From contig JAGBJY010000052.1 of NCBI GenBank assembly GCA_017934185.1, positions 1 through 64,000 of the forward strand: a DNA stretch of 64,000 nucleotides, written 5' to 3'. The DNA comes from Bacteroidales bacterium. Its GTDB lineage: Bacteria; Bacteroidota; Bacteroidia; Bacteroidales; UBA932. A model generated the notes under the pieces. It searched no databases. It saw only the letters and a program-made list of their open reading frames with translations, and was not told the DNA's origin. A program made the position numbers and the translations under genes. Shown here in pieces: positions 39,491-47,787 of this stretch (the first letter of the stretch is position 1; every line of letters begins with the position of its first letter).

Positions 39491-40972
39491 ATGAAAATCA
39501 AAAGCCTTTTTTCCCTCCTGCTCTGCCTTGGCGCAGTAGCCTGCAGCGTGGGCGCTTACGATTCTTTCAGCCTGCCGGGCGATGCCTACGTAACCAACAA
39601 AGACGCCGGCATGATGGGAGAAGTGCCCCCTTCCGGCGGCGACAGCTTTGACACCATCGTGGAGAATCCCTTTGTGAAGGTGGCCGATGCCCCTTCCTCC
39701 TCCTTCTCCGTAGATGCCGACGGGGCTGCCTACGCCTATATGCGCAGCTGCCTTAACAGCGGATACCTGCCGGGCCGGCATTCCGTGCGCATAGAGGAAT
39801 ACCTGAACTACTTTACCTTTGATTATGCCGACCCTGCGGGAGAAGAAACCCTGGCCATCAATGCCGAGGTGGGCCCTTGCCCGTGGAAACCGGAGCACCT
39901 CCTGTTAAGGCTGGGGCTTAAGGGAAAGTCCCTTCAGGAGAGCGAAATCCCCGCCGCCAATTACATCCTTTTGGTAGACGTTTCCGGCTCCATGAGTGGA
40001 GTGGACCGCATTGAGCTTCTGAAAACCGGCCTGGTGAACATGGTGGAATACATGCGCCCGCAAGACAGGGTGGCCATTATCACCTACTCCGGCAGCGTTA
40101 AGAAACTGCTGGAATCTACCCTGGTTTCCGAAGGGAAAGCCGACATCCAAAACGCCATCAAGGCGCTGTATGCCAGCGGGGCCACCGCCGGCGGCGAGGC
40201 CATGAAGATGGCCTATGAAGAGGCGGCCGAGCATTACATCGAGGGCGGCAACAACCGCATCGTCATGTGCACGGACGGCGACTTCAATGTGGGCGTTTCC
40301 TCCACGGAGGCCCTGGTAGAGATGGTGGAAAGCTATCAGGACAAGGGCATCTACCTGAGTATCATGGGCTTTGGCCGCGGAAACTATCAGGACAGCCGCA
40401 TGGAAAACCTCTCCAGCCACGGCAACGGCACCTATACTTATATAGACTCGGAGGAAGAGATGATGAAGGTGTTCGTACAGGAGCGCAGCCATTTCTGCAC
40501 CGTGGCCAACGACACCAAGTGCCAGGTGCGCTTTAACGCCGAAACGGTGGACAGCTACCGGCTCATCGGCTACGAAAATCGCGTCATGTCCAGCGAGGAG
40601 TTTGAAGACAGCAAGAAGGATGCGGGAGAGATTGGCGCCGGACAAACCGTCACTGCCCTATATGAACTCATTATGAAGGAAGGCCTTTCTGACAGCTTTT
40701 CTGTGGGCGCTTTTGAAGCCCGCTACAAACTTTCCTTAAAAGACGAGGAAAGCCGTTCCCTCACCCAGACCCTTGCCTCCGGTGACGTTCTTACCGACAA
40801 TTTCAATTTCGCCTCTGCGGTGGCGGCCTTCGGCCTCACGCTGCTGGACTCTGAGTACAAGGGCGAAGCTTCCATCGGCCTGGCCTACGATTTGGCCAAA
40901 ACCGCGGTGGGCTTTGACCCAGGCGGATATCGCGCCGGTTTCCTAAGGCTCCTGGAAGCCGCCAAGAAATAA
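39491..40972 (+). CDS. YfbK-like von Willebrand factor A lipoprotein
   Basis: A 493-residue lipoprotein (LLCLGAVACS). The N-terminal von Willebrand-like domain (SFSVDADGAAYAYMRSCLNSG, YLNYFTFDY) precedes a VWA domain with the metal site DVSGSMSG near residue 162, Thr in YASGATAGGEAM and Asp in VMCTDGDFNVG. A C-terminal DUF3520-like part has QTVTALYEL and FAAAVAAFG-type helices (FASAVAAFGLTLLDS). Homologues bind ligands through a divalent cation on the cell surface or periplasm. Start 39491 is set by the signal peptide. It diverges from the NigD-like gene. A terminator follows. Confidence 0.9.
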   Translation: MKIKSLFSLLLCLGAVACSVGAYDSFSLPGDAYVTNKDAGMMGEVPPSGGDSFDTIVENPFVKVADAPSSSFSVDADGAAYAYMRSCLNSGYLPGRHSVRIEEYLNYFTFDYADPAGEETLAINAEVGPCPWKPEHLLLRLGLKGKSLQESEIPAANYILLVDVSGSMSGVDRIELLKTGLVNMVEYMRPQDRVAIITYSGSVKKLLESTLVSEGKADIQNAIKALYASGATAGGEAMKMAYEEAAEHYIEGGNNRIVMCTDGDFNVGVSSTEALVEMVESYQDKGIYLSIMGFGRGNYQDSRMENLSSHGNGTYTYIDSEEEMMKVFVQERSHFCTVANDTKCQVRFNAETVDSYRLIGYENRVMSSEEFEDSKKDAGEIGAGQTVTALYELIMKEGLSDSFSVGAFEARYKLSLKDEESRSLTQTLASGDVLTDNFNFASAVAAFGLTLLDSEYKGEASIGLAYDLAKTAVGFDPGGYRAGFLRLLEAAKK

Positions 40973-40973
40973 T

Positions 40974-41010
40974 AAAAACGCTGGTCGAAGTGCTTCGGCC
41001 AGCGTTTTTT
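40974..41010. terminator. bidirectional terminator
   Basis: Stem AAAAACGCTGG / CCAGCGTTTTT, extended by CGAAG/CTTCG with one G-U pair, flanked by A and T runs. It serves both the VWA gene and the converging EF-G2 gene. Confidence 0.85.
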
Positions 41011-41026
41011 GTAAGAGAAGGGATGC

Positions 41027-43165
41027 TTAGTCTTCTTCCTGCTCCTGGGCGGCGTATTCGGCCAGCAGCTTGGTCTGGACCTCGGCCGGAACCTGGACGT
41101 ACTCGGCGAACTTCATCTGGAAGGTGGCGGAGCCGCCGGTGAGGGAACTCAGGATGGTGGAGTAGCGGTAGAGCTCGGCCAGCGGAACGCGGGCGTGGAG
41201 TACGGTGAAGCCCTTGTCCATATCCTGGTTCATAATCATGCCGCGACGGGTGTTGAGGTCGCTCATGCAAGGACCCACATACTCGTTGGGGGTGATGATG
41301 TCCACATTGTAGATGGGCTCCAGAATCTTGGGACCGGCATTGCGGAAGGCCTCCTTGAAGGCGTTGCGGCCGGCGATGATGAAGGCAATTTCCTTGGAGT
41401 CCACGGGGTGCATCTTACCGTCGTACACATACACGCGGATGTCACGGGCGTAGGAGCCGGTGAGCGGGCCTTCTTCCATCTTGGACTTGATACCCTTCAA
41501 GATAGCGGGCATGAAGGAAAGGTCGATGGAACCACCCACAACGCAGTTGTAGAATTCCAGCTTGCCACCCCATTCGAGGTCGGTGATGTCCTGGCTCTTG
41601 AAGTTGAAGATGACGTCTTTGCCGTCAATCTTGAAGTTCTTGGGCGCTTCCTGGCCTTCTACGTAAGGGCAGACCAGCAGATGAACTTCACCGAACTGAC
41701 CGGCGCCGCCGGACTGTTTCTTGTGACGGTACTGGGCGGTGGCAATCTTGGTGATGGTCTCACGATAAGGCACCTTGGGGGCGTAGAACTCCACGTTCTG
41801 CTTGAACTCGCTGGTGAGTCTCCACTTCACGTAGTTGATGTGCTGCTCGCCCATGCCGGAAAGGATGGTCTGACGCAGTTCCTTGGAGTATTCCACGATG
41901 ATGGTGGGATCCTGGGCGGCAATCTTGTTCAGGGCGTCGCCTACCTTGGCTTCGTCGTTCTTGTCCACGGCCTTCACGGCGCAGCGGTACTTGGCATCCG
42001 GGAACACCATGTGCTTGAAGGCTTCCACGCCGCTCTGGGCCAGGGTGACGTCCGTCTTGCCGGCCTTGAGCTTCATGACGCAGCCAATGTCACCGGCGCT
42101 GATGGAGGCAACTTCCTCCTTCTTGCTTCCGGCCACGGCGTAGATGGCGGAGAGGCGCTCGCTGTTGCCCGTTTCGGGGTTCACCAGATCTGCGCCCTTG
42201 TTCAGAGTACCGCTCATCACCTTGAAGTAAGAAACTTCACCGAGGTGCTGCTCTACGGAAGTCTTGAAGATGAAAAGGGCCACGGGACCGGCAGGGTCGC
42301 ACTTTACGGTGCCGCCGTCAATGGTGGGCTCTTCCTTTCCTTCCGGAGAAGGAACTACGTTCACGATGAACTCCATGAGGCGCTTTACGCCGATGTTTTC
42401 CTTGGCGGCGGTGCAGAACACGGGGATGGTCTCTCCCTTCAGGATGCCGGCGCGGAGACCCTCGCGGATTTCGTCGGTGGAGAGTTCCATGGTCTCGAAG
42501 AATTTCTCCATCAGAGCGTCGGAGCCCTCGGCGGCCTTCTCCATGAGTTCGGCGCGCAGTTCTTCGGCCTCATCGGCATAAGCGGCAGGGATTTCCTGCT
42601 CTTCGTTCTTGCGGTTGTAGAACTTCATGGTGATTACATCCACAAAGCCTTCCAGGCCCACTCCGGGATTCACGGGGAACTGGCAAAGGACAGCCTTCTT
42701 GCCGAATTCCTCGGAGATGGCGCTGCGCACACCGTCCCAATTGGCTTTGTCGTGGTCCAGCTGGTTCACGGCGATGACCATGGGGATGCCGTACTGGTCG
42801 GCGTAACGGGCGAACAGGGTGGTTCCCACCTCAATGCCGGCGGTACCGTTCATCACCATCACGGCGGCTTCCACCACCTTGAAGGCGGAGAGGGCGCCAC
42901 CGGAGAAGTCGTCCGAGCCGGGAGCGTCAATGAAGTTGATCTTGGTGCCGCCGAACTCTGCGTACAGCGGAGTGGCGTTGATGGACTTCTGGTTGGTCTG
43001 CTCGAACTCGGTGTTGTCGGACACGGTGTTCTTGTCTTCTACGCTGCCGCGGCGGTCAATGACTTTGCCTTCGAAAAGCATAGCCTCGGACAGGGTGGTC
43101 TTACCACTGCGCGGAGCACCGATGAGAACGATGTTGCGGATGTTTTTTGTAGTGTAAGTTTTCAT
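41027..43165 (-). CDS. EF-G2-like elongation factor G paralogue
   Basis: A 712-residue translational GTPase of the EF-G fold with all five domains. Compared with canonical EF-G, G1 is GAPRSGKTT (intact Walker A), the switch I RGIT is replaced by KSIN, and G3 reads DAPGSDDF instead of DTPGHVDF, so the catalytic His is Ser. G4 is NQLD rather than NKxD. These changes match the Bacteroides EF-G2 class, reported to support translocation without GTP hydrolysis during starvation and gut colonisation. Domain IV/V motifs (GGAGQFGEVHLLV, NEYVGPCMSDLNTRRG) are conserved. The main fusA must lie elsewhere. Confidence 0.9.
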   Translation of the reverse strand: MKTYTTKNIRNIVLIGAPRSGKTTLSEAMLFEGKVIDRRGSVEDKNTVSDNTEFEQTNQKSINATPLYAEFGGTKINFIDAPGSDDFSGGALSAFKVVEAAVMVMNGTAGIEVGTTLFARYADQYGIPMVIAVNQLDHDKANWDGVRSAISEEFGKKAVLCQFPVNPGVGLEGFVDVITMKFYNRKNEEQEIPAAYADEAEELRAELMEKAAEGSDALMEKFFETMELSTDEIREGLRAGILKGETIPVFCTAAKENIGVKRLMEFIVNVVPSPEGKEEPTIDGGTVKCDPAGPVALFIFKTSVEQHLGEVSYFKVMSGTLNKGADLVNPETGNSERLSAIYAVAGSKKEEVASISAGDIGCVMKLKAGKTDVTLAQSGVEAFKHMVFPDAKYRCAVKAVDKNDEAKVGDALNKIAAQDPTIIVEYSKELRQTILSGMGEQHINYVKWRLTSEFKQNVEFYAPKVPYRETITKIATAQYRHKKQSGGAGQFGEVHLLVCPYVEGQEAPKNFKIDGKDVIFNFKSQDITDLEWGGKLEFYNCVVGGSIDLSFMPAILKGIKSKMEEGPLTGSYARDIRVYVYDGKMHPVDSKEIAFIIAGRNAFKEAFRNAGPKILEPIYNVDIITPNEYVGPCMSDLNTRRGMIMNQDMDKGFTVLHARVPLAELYRYSTILSSLTGGSATFQMKFAEYVQVPAEVQTKLLAEYAAQEQEED

Positions 43166-43236
43166 CTGTATTATTAATTATTTTTGCTAATTCTTAACGC
43201 AGTCTGCAAATATAAGGATTTTTCGGGCAAAAACAA

Positions 43237-43244
43237 TATATTTG
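43237..43244 (+). promoter_or_regulatory. -7 box of rnhB
   Basis: TATATTTG matches the consensus exactly. It lies only 4 bases before the GTG at 43249, so the transcript would be nearly leaderless, or translation starts at TTG 43261. Confidence 0.55.
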
Positions 43245-43248
43245 TAAG

Positions 43249-43863
43249 GTGAAACCGAAGTTGAAACCTTATCTGTTGCCCGGCCGGAGAGAGGCCGGCT
43301 GCGACGAAGCCGGCCGCGGACCGCTGGCGGGGCCGGTGTATGCCGCCGCCGTGATTCTGCCACCCCACTTTCATCATCCGCTGCTGAACGACTCCAAACA
43401 AATGACGGAAAAGGCCCGCGAGGAGCTCCGGAGCGTTATTGAGGCCGAGGCGGTGGCCTGGGCGGTGGAGGCGGTATCGGCCGAAGAAATTGACCGCCTG
43501 AACATTCTCTGGGCCTCGGTCACCGGCATGCAGCGGGCGGTGCTGCGCCTGGACCCCCGCCCCGATTTTCTCCTGGTGGACGGCAACAAATTCCGTCCGT
43601 TCGAGGGTTTCGGCTTCAAAGATTTCCAGACCGTGGTGCACGGAGACGCCACTTATGCCAGCATTGCCGCCGCCTCGGTGCTGGCCAAGACCTGGCGCGA
43701 CGAGTTCATGCGGAAACTGGCCCTGGAATACCCCCTGTACGGCTGGGAGCGGAACTTCGGCTACCCTACGCCGGAGCACATTGAGGCCATCCGCCGCTAC
43801 GGATACACCCCCTGGCACCGAAAATCTTTCCATGTAAAAGAGTTGGAGCCTTCCCTTTTCTGA
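43249..43863 (+). CDS. rnhB: ribonuclease HII
   Basis: A 200-204-residue RNase HII that removes ribonucleotides from DNA. The active-site motif AGCDEAGRGPLAGPVYAAAVIL supplies the Asp-Glu pair. Further acidic residues lie in FLLVDGNKFRPF and VHGDATYASIAAASVLAKTWRD. The end GWERNFGYPTPEHIEAIRRYGYTPWHRKSF is typical. No ATG precedes the motif: the start is GTG 43249 or TTG 43261. The strong -7 box just upstream favours the later codon. The stop overlaps the promoter of the S46 peptidase. Confidence 0.93.
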   Translation: MKPKLKPYLLPGRREAGCDEAGRGPLAGPVYAAAVILPPHFHHPLLNDSKQMTEKAREELRSVIEAEAVAWAVEAVSAEEIDRLNILWASVTGMQRAVLRLDPRPDFLLVDGNKFRPFEGFGFKDFQTVVHGDATYASIAAASVLAKTWRDEFMRKLALEYPLYGWERNFGYPTPEHIEAIRRYGYTPWHRKSFHVKELEPSLF

Positions 43864-43864
43864 T

Positions 43865-43872
43865 TATCTTTG
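43865..43872 (+). promoter_or_regulatory. -7 box of the S46 peptidase
   Basis: TATCTTTG starts two bases after the rnhB stop and lies 17 bases before ATG 43890, which argues for 43890 over the ATG at 43881. Confidence 0.55.
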
Positions 43873-43889
43873 TAAAAAATATGGTTTTC

Positions 43890-45977
43890 ATGAAACGAAT
43901 CTTTGCCCTGATGGCCGCGCTGGCCGTCACTTTAAGCGCCGCAGCCGATGAAGGCATGTGGCTGCTGCCCCTCCTTAAACAGATGAACGGAAAAGACCTG
44001 AAGGCCGCGGGCTGCCGTCTCACGCCGGAAGAAATCTACTCCATCAACAAGACTTCGCTGAAAGACGCCATCGTGCACTTTGGCGGGGGCTGCACCGGAG
44101 AGATGATATCGGCCCAGGGCCTTTTGGTGACCAACCACCACTGCGGATACAGCAGCATCCAGGCCCTCTCCACCGACGAGCACAACTACCTCATGGACGG
44201 CTTCTGGGCCAAATCCATGGCCGAAGAAATCCCCTGCCCGGGCCTAAGCGTCACCTTCCTGGTGTCCATTGAAGATGTTACCGGCGTAGTGGAAAAAGCG
44301 GAGAAAAAGGACGGGGTCATCAAAAAGCTGGAGGCCGATGCTGCCGCCGCCAACCCCGGCTGCCGCGCCGAAGTGGAGAGTTTCTACAACGACAACCTCT
44401 ACTACCTTACCGTTTACCGCACCTATACGGATGTGCGTTTTGTGGGGGCGCCCCCGGCATCCATGGGTAAGTTCGGCGGAGAGACCGACAACTGGATGTG
44501 GCCCCGCCACACCTGCGACTTCTCCATGTTCCGCGTGTATGCCGGAGCGGACAACATGCCCGCCGCCTACAGCCCGGAGAATGTGCCTTACAAGCCCGCC
44601 AGGAGCCTGAAGATTGCCACCAAGGGTGTTAAGGAGAACGACTACGCCATGATTATGGGCTACCCTGGTAGCACCCAGCGCTACCAGACCGCCGCCCAGC
44701 TGGAGCAGATGATTGCCACCAACCGTATCCGCATCGACGCCCGCACCGTGCGCCAGGACCTCATGTGGGAAGCCATGTGCGCCGACCCTTCCGTGCAGCT
44801 GAAGTATGCCAACAAGTACGCCGGCAGCGCCAACGGCTGGAAGAAGTGGCAGGGGGAGGAACTGGCCTTCCGGAACCTCAACATCATCGGCCGGGAAAAA
44901 GAGAAAGAGGCCGCGCTGAAAGCTTGGATTGAGGCTTCGCCGGAGCGCAAGGCCCTCTACGGCACCCCCATTGAGGACATTGACGCCCATGTGAGCAAGA
45001 ACCTTGCTGACAACCAGGCGGTTACGCTGCTCTCCGAAGCCCCCTACCGCATTGAGCTGGTGGGCCTGTATGCCAATGTAATGAACCTCTATGGACGGGA
45101 ACTCCAGAAAGACACCAACGCCACCTTCGCCAGCGTGCTCCCCCGCCTGAGCCGCGCCTACCGGGATTATGTGGTGGAGCTGGACCGCAAAGAGGCCGTG
45201 GCCCTGCTGGAATTCTACCGCAAGAACGCCAAGCCCGAAGATTACCTGCAAATTGCCGGTGAGGAAGATTTTGCCACCCTGGATATCCCGGCTTACGTAG
45301 AGAAACTCTTCAACAGTAGCATCTTCACTTCTGAGGAGAAGCTTCAGGACGCTACGCCCGAAAAGATTTTCACCGACCCTGTTGCCGCCCTCTACGGCGC
45401 CATCACCACGCCGCTGATGGCTCGCTACCAGAAGCTGTACCGGACTGTCCCTGAGTCCTACAACAAGGCCCGCAAGAACTTCACCGCCGCCCTCATGGAG
45501 TGGCAGAAAGGCAAGGCCATCTATCCGGACGCCAACTCCACCATGCGCCTCACCTACGGCAATGTACTGCCCTACAGCCCCAAGGACGCCCTGGTGTACA
45601 AGTACTACACCTCCGCAGCCGGCGTACTGGAGAAAGAAAATCCCGAAGACCCCGAATTCATTGTGCCCGCCAAAGTGCATGAGCTGCTGGTGGCCGGAGA
45701 TTATGGCCGCTGGGCCGATGCCGACGGCACCCTCCACACCTGCTTCCTTACCAACAACGACATCACCGGCGGCAACTCCGGCTCCCCTGTGCTGGATGCC
45801 AAGGGCAATCTCATCGGCCTGGCCTTTGACGGCAACTGGGAGAGCATGAGCTCCGATGTGATGTTCGAGCCCCAGCTCCAGCGCTGCATCTGCGTGGATA
45901 TCCGCTACGTGCTGTGGATGGTGGAGAAGGTGGGCGGCGCCACCAATATCATCAGCGAACTTACCTTCGCTAAATAA
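43890..45977 (+). CDS. dpp7: S46 dipeptidyl-peptidase, DPP7-like
   Basis: A 695-residue exported serine peptidase of family S46, releasing dipeptides from extracellular oligopeptides in the periplasm. It has a signal peptide (IFALMAALAVTLSAAA), catalytic His in TNHHCGY, Asp in the DFSMFRVYAGADN region and Ser in GGNSGSPVLDAKG. The specificity residue 18 after the catalytic Ser is Gly (FDGN). That is the residue of DPP7 (hydrophobic P1) rather than DPP11, which has Arg and prefers Asp/Glu. ATG 43890 is preferred over 43881 because of the promoter position. Confidence 0.93.
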   Translation: MKRIFALMAALAVTLSAAADEGMWLLPLLKQMNGKDLKAAGCRLTPEEIYSINKTSLKDAIVHFGGGCTGEMISAQGLLVTNHHCGYSSIQALSTDEHNYLMDGFWAKSMAEEIPCPGLSVTFLVSIEDVTGVVEKAEKKDGVIKKLEADAAAANPGCRAEVESFYNDNLYYLTVYRTYTDVRFVGAPPASMGKFGGETDNWMWPRHTCDFSMFRVYAGADNMPAAYSPENVPYKPARSLKIATKGVKENDYAMIMGYPGSTQRYQTAAQLEQMIATNRIRIDARTVRQDLMWEAMCADPSVQLKYANKYAGSANGWKKWQGEELAFRNLNIIGREKEKEAALKAWIEASPERKALYGTPIEDIDAHVSKNLADNQAVTLLSEAPYRIELVGLYANVMNLYGRELQKDTNATFASVLPRLSRAYRDYVVELDRKEAVALLEFYRKNAKPEDYLQIAGEEDFATLDIPAYVEKLFNSSIFTSEEKLQDATPEKIFTDPVAALYGAITTPLMARYQKLYRTVPESYNKARKNFTAALMEWQKGKAIYPDANSTMRLTYGNVLPYSPKDALVYKYYTSAAGVLEKENPEDPEFIVPAKVHELLVAGDYGRWADADGTLHTCFLTNNDITGGNSGSPVLDAKGNLIGLAFDGNWESMSSDVMFEPQLQRCICVDIRYVLWMVEKVGGATNIISELTFAK

Positions 45978-46004
45978 GCGACCGTTTTCGCTTCTTTGCA
46001 TGCT

Positions 46005-47066
46005 ATGAACAAAAACGAAGTCTATCAATGGCTGCTGGAAGTGCAGCACCCGGCCCAGGAAGAGAAAAACGTAGTGGAACTGGGCCTGGTTCAGGAGATT
46101 GAGCTGGCCGATGGCAGCATCAAGGTCACCCTGGGCTTTCCCAAGCGCCCGGATCCGCTGAAAAACTACCTTATAGGTGCCGTGCGGGCATGCATTTATC
46201 GGCATGCCCCCGGCGGCACGGAAATAACGGTGGAAAGCGTGGTGAAAGAGCCCGCCAAACCGGCCCCTAAAGGCCCTCAGTTCAACCTTGAGCAGCTGCG
46301 GGAGGTGCGCAACATCATTGGCGTAGCCTCCGGAAAAGGCGGCGTGGGCAAGAGCACCGTGGCCGTGAATCTGGCCGTGGCGCTGGCCCGCCTGGGTTAC
46401 CGCGTGGGCCTGGCCGATGCCGACGTCTACGGCCCCTCCGTCCCCACCATGACCGCCACCGAGGACGCCGTAATAGAAATGGAAGGCGAATCCGAGGAAA
46501 ACAGCCTCTTTGTCCCGGTGGAAAAGTACGGGGTGAAATGGCTCTCCGTTGGCCACGTATCGCCTGAAGGTCAGGCGCTTATCTGGCGCGGGCCCATGGC
46601 CTCCACGGCCCTCAAACAGATTATCCTGCAAACCCTGTGGGGTCCGCTGGACTTTCTTCTCATAGACATGCCTCCGGGCACCGGCGACATCCACATTTCC
46701 CTGGTGGGCGACATTCCCATGACCGGCGCCGTCATTGTTACCACGCCCCAGACCGTGGCCCTTGCCGACGTACTTCGCGGCGTGAACCTGTTCCGCAACC
46801 CGCAGGTGGACAAACCCATCCTGGGCCTCATTGAAAACATGGCCTGGTTCACCCCCGCCGAGCATCCCGAGGAGAGATATTACCTCTTCGGCAAGGACGG
46901 AGGCGCGCAGATGGCCAGCCAACTGGACATTCCTTTCCTGGGCCAGATTCCCCTGGTGCAGAGCATAAGAGAAGGGGCCGATGCCGGTGAGCCCGTAGCC
47001 CTTGGCACCCGCCCCGATTCCCTTGCCTTCCTGGAACTGGCCCGCAAACTGGCCTCGGCCGTATAA
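46005..47066 (+). CDS. mrp: Mrp/ApbC-type Fe-S carrier ATPase
   Basis: A 353-residue P-loop ATPase that loads or carries Fe-S clusters. The N-terminal MIP18/DUF59 domain (NEVYQWLLEVQHPAQEEKNVVELGLV) precedes the deviant Walker A SGKGGVGKST near residue 110, LADADVYGPSVP, and LLIDMPPGTGDIHISL. The cluster-binding CxxC of classical Mrp is missing: the region reads ENMAWFTPAEHPEERYYLFG. That is a familiar Bacteroidetes variant and implies another way of holding the cluster. A deformylase gene follows after 10 bases. Confidence 0.93.
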   Translation: MNKNEVYQWLLEVQHPAQEEKNVVELGLVQEIELADGSIKVTLGFPKRPDPLKNYLIGAVRACIYRHAPGGTEITVESVVKEPAKPAPKGPQFNLEQLREVRNIIGVASGKGGVGKSTVAVNLAVALARLGYRVGLADADVYGPSVPTMTATEDAVIEMEGESEENSLFVPVEKYGVKWLSVGHVSPEGQALIWRGPMASTALKQIILQTLWGPLDFLLIDMPPGTGDIHISLVGDIPMTGAVIVTTPQTVALADVLRGVNLFRNPQVDKPILGLIENMAWFTPAEHPEERYYLFGKDGGAQMASQLDIPFLGQIPLVQSIREGADAGEPVALGTRPDSLAFLELARKLASAV

Positions 47067-47076
47067 CGCTGCAAGC

Positions 47077-47754
47077 ATGAATAACGCGTTGAAAATGAGC
47101 GGCCGGATGCTGTTGCCGGTCCTTGTCTGCCTGGCCCTGGTGGCCGGCTTTCTGCTGTGGGGCAATTCCCGCGCCTGGACTTCGTGGGAAAGGGCGGTTA
47201 TCGAAAAGTCCGATTCCGTGATGTACGTGTGCGTGATGCCCGAGGACAGTGTTTTCCTGCGCAGACCATCGGCCGATTTGGGTCCCCGGGAGCTGCGGTC
47301 CAAGGAACTCAAAACCCTTTTGGACAAGATGCGCCGTACGCTCACGGACCCTTCGCAGGACGGGGTGGGCATCGCCGCTCCGCAGCTGGGCATTAACCGC
47401 CGCATTATCCTGGTGATGCGCTACGACAAGCCCGGACAGCCCATAGAGCCTTACCTGAACATCCGCGTGGACAGCCTGCTGGGTACGCCTGTTCCCGGGC
47501 CGGAGGGCTGCCTTTCCCTGCCGCCTTACCGGGGCATGGTGCGCCGGGCTCCGCGTGTGCAGATTTCCTACCTCCGTCTCGACGGAACCCCCGTTACCGA
47601 ACAGGTGGAGGGCTATTCGGCCGTTATTTTCCAGCACGAATGCGACCACCTGGACGGCATCCTTTACATTGACCGGGCCGATACGGTGTATGTCAATGAA
47701 AACTGGGCTGCGGAGCGCAAAGGTTTTGATTACAGCCGCCCGGAGTGGTGGTGA
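47077..47754 (+). CDS. def: membrane-anchored peptide deformylase
   Basis: A 225-residue peptide deformylase with all three zinc motifs: GVGIAAPQ, EGCLSLP and QHECDHLDG. Unusually, residues about 10-30 form a hydrophobic segment (MLLPVLVCLALVAGFLLWG), then a linker before the catalytic domain, so the enzyme should be exported or anchored with its active site outside the cytoplasm. Standard deformylase is cytosolic and about 180 residues. It lies between the Mrp gene and mutS. It may act on N-formyl peptides released outside, or be a different amidase. The start is supported by spacing to mrp. Confidence 0.85.
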   Translation: MNNALKMSGRMLLPVLVCLALVAGFLLWGNSRAWTSWERAVIEKSDSVMYVCVMPEDSVFLRRPSADLGPRELRSKELKTLLDKMRRTLTDPSQDGVGIAAPQLGINRRIILVMRYDKPGQPIEPYLNIRVDSLLGTPVPGPEGCLSLPPYRGMVRRAPRVQISYLRLDGTPVTEQVEGYSAVIFQHECDHLDGILYIDRADTVYVNENWAAERKGFDYSRPEWW

Positions 47755-47773
47755 GAATAATCATATTTTTTCG

Positions 47774-47781
47774 TATCTTTG
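47774..47781 (+). promoter_or_regulatory. -7 box of mutS
   Basis: TATCTTTG matches TAnnTTTG, 6 bases before ATG 47788, implying a very short or absent leader. Confidence 0.55.
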
Positions 47782-47787
47782 CTTACT

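Noticed and set aside
38190-41010. Complete SusCD-type polysaccharide utilisation locus near the sigma/anti-sigma genes
   Set aside because: The anti-sigma gene carries its own barrel domain. No TonB-dependent receptor or SusD-like gene is in the window.
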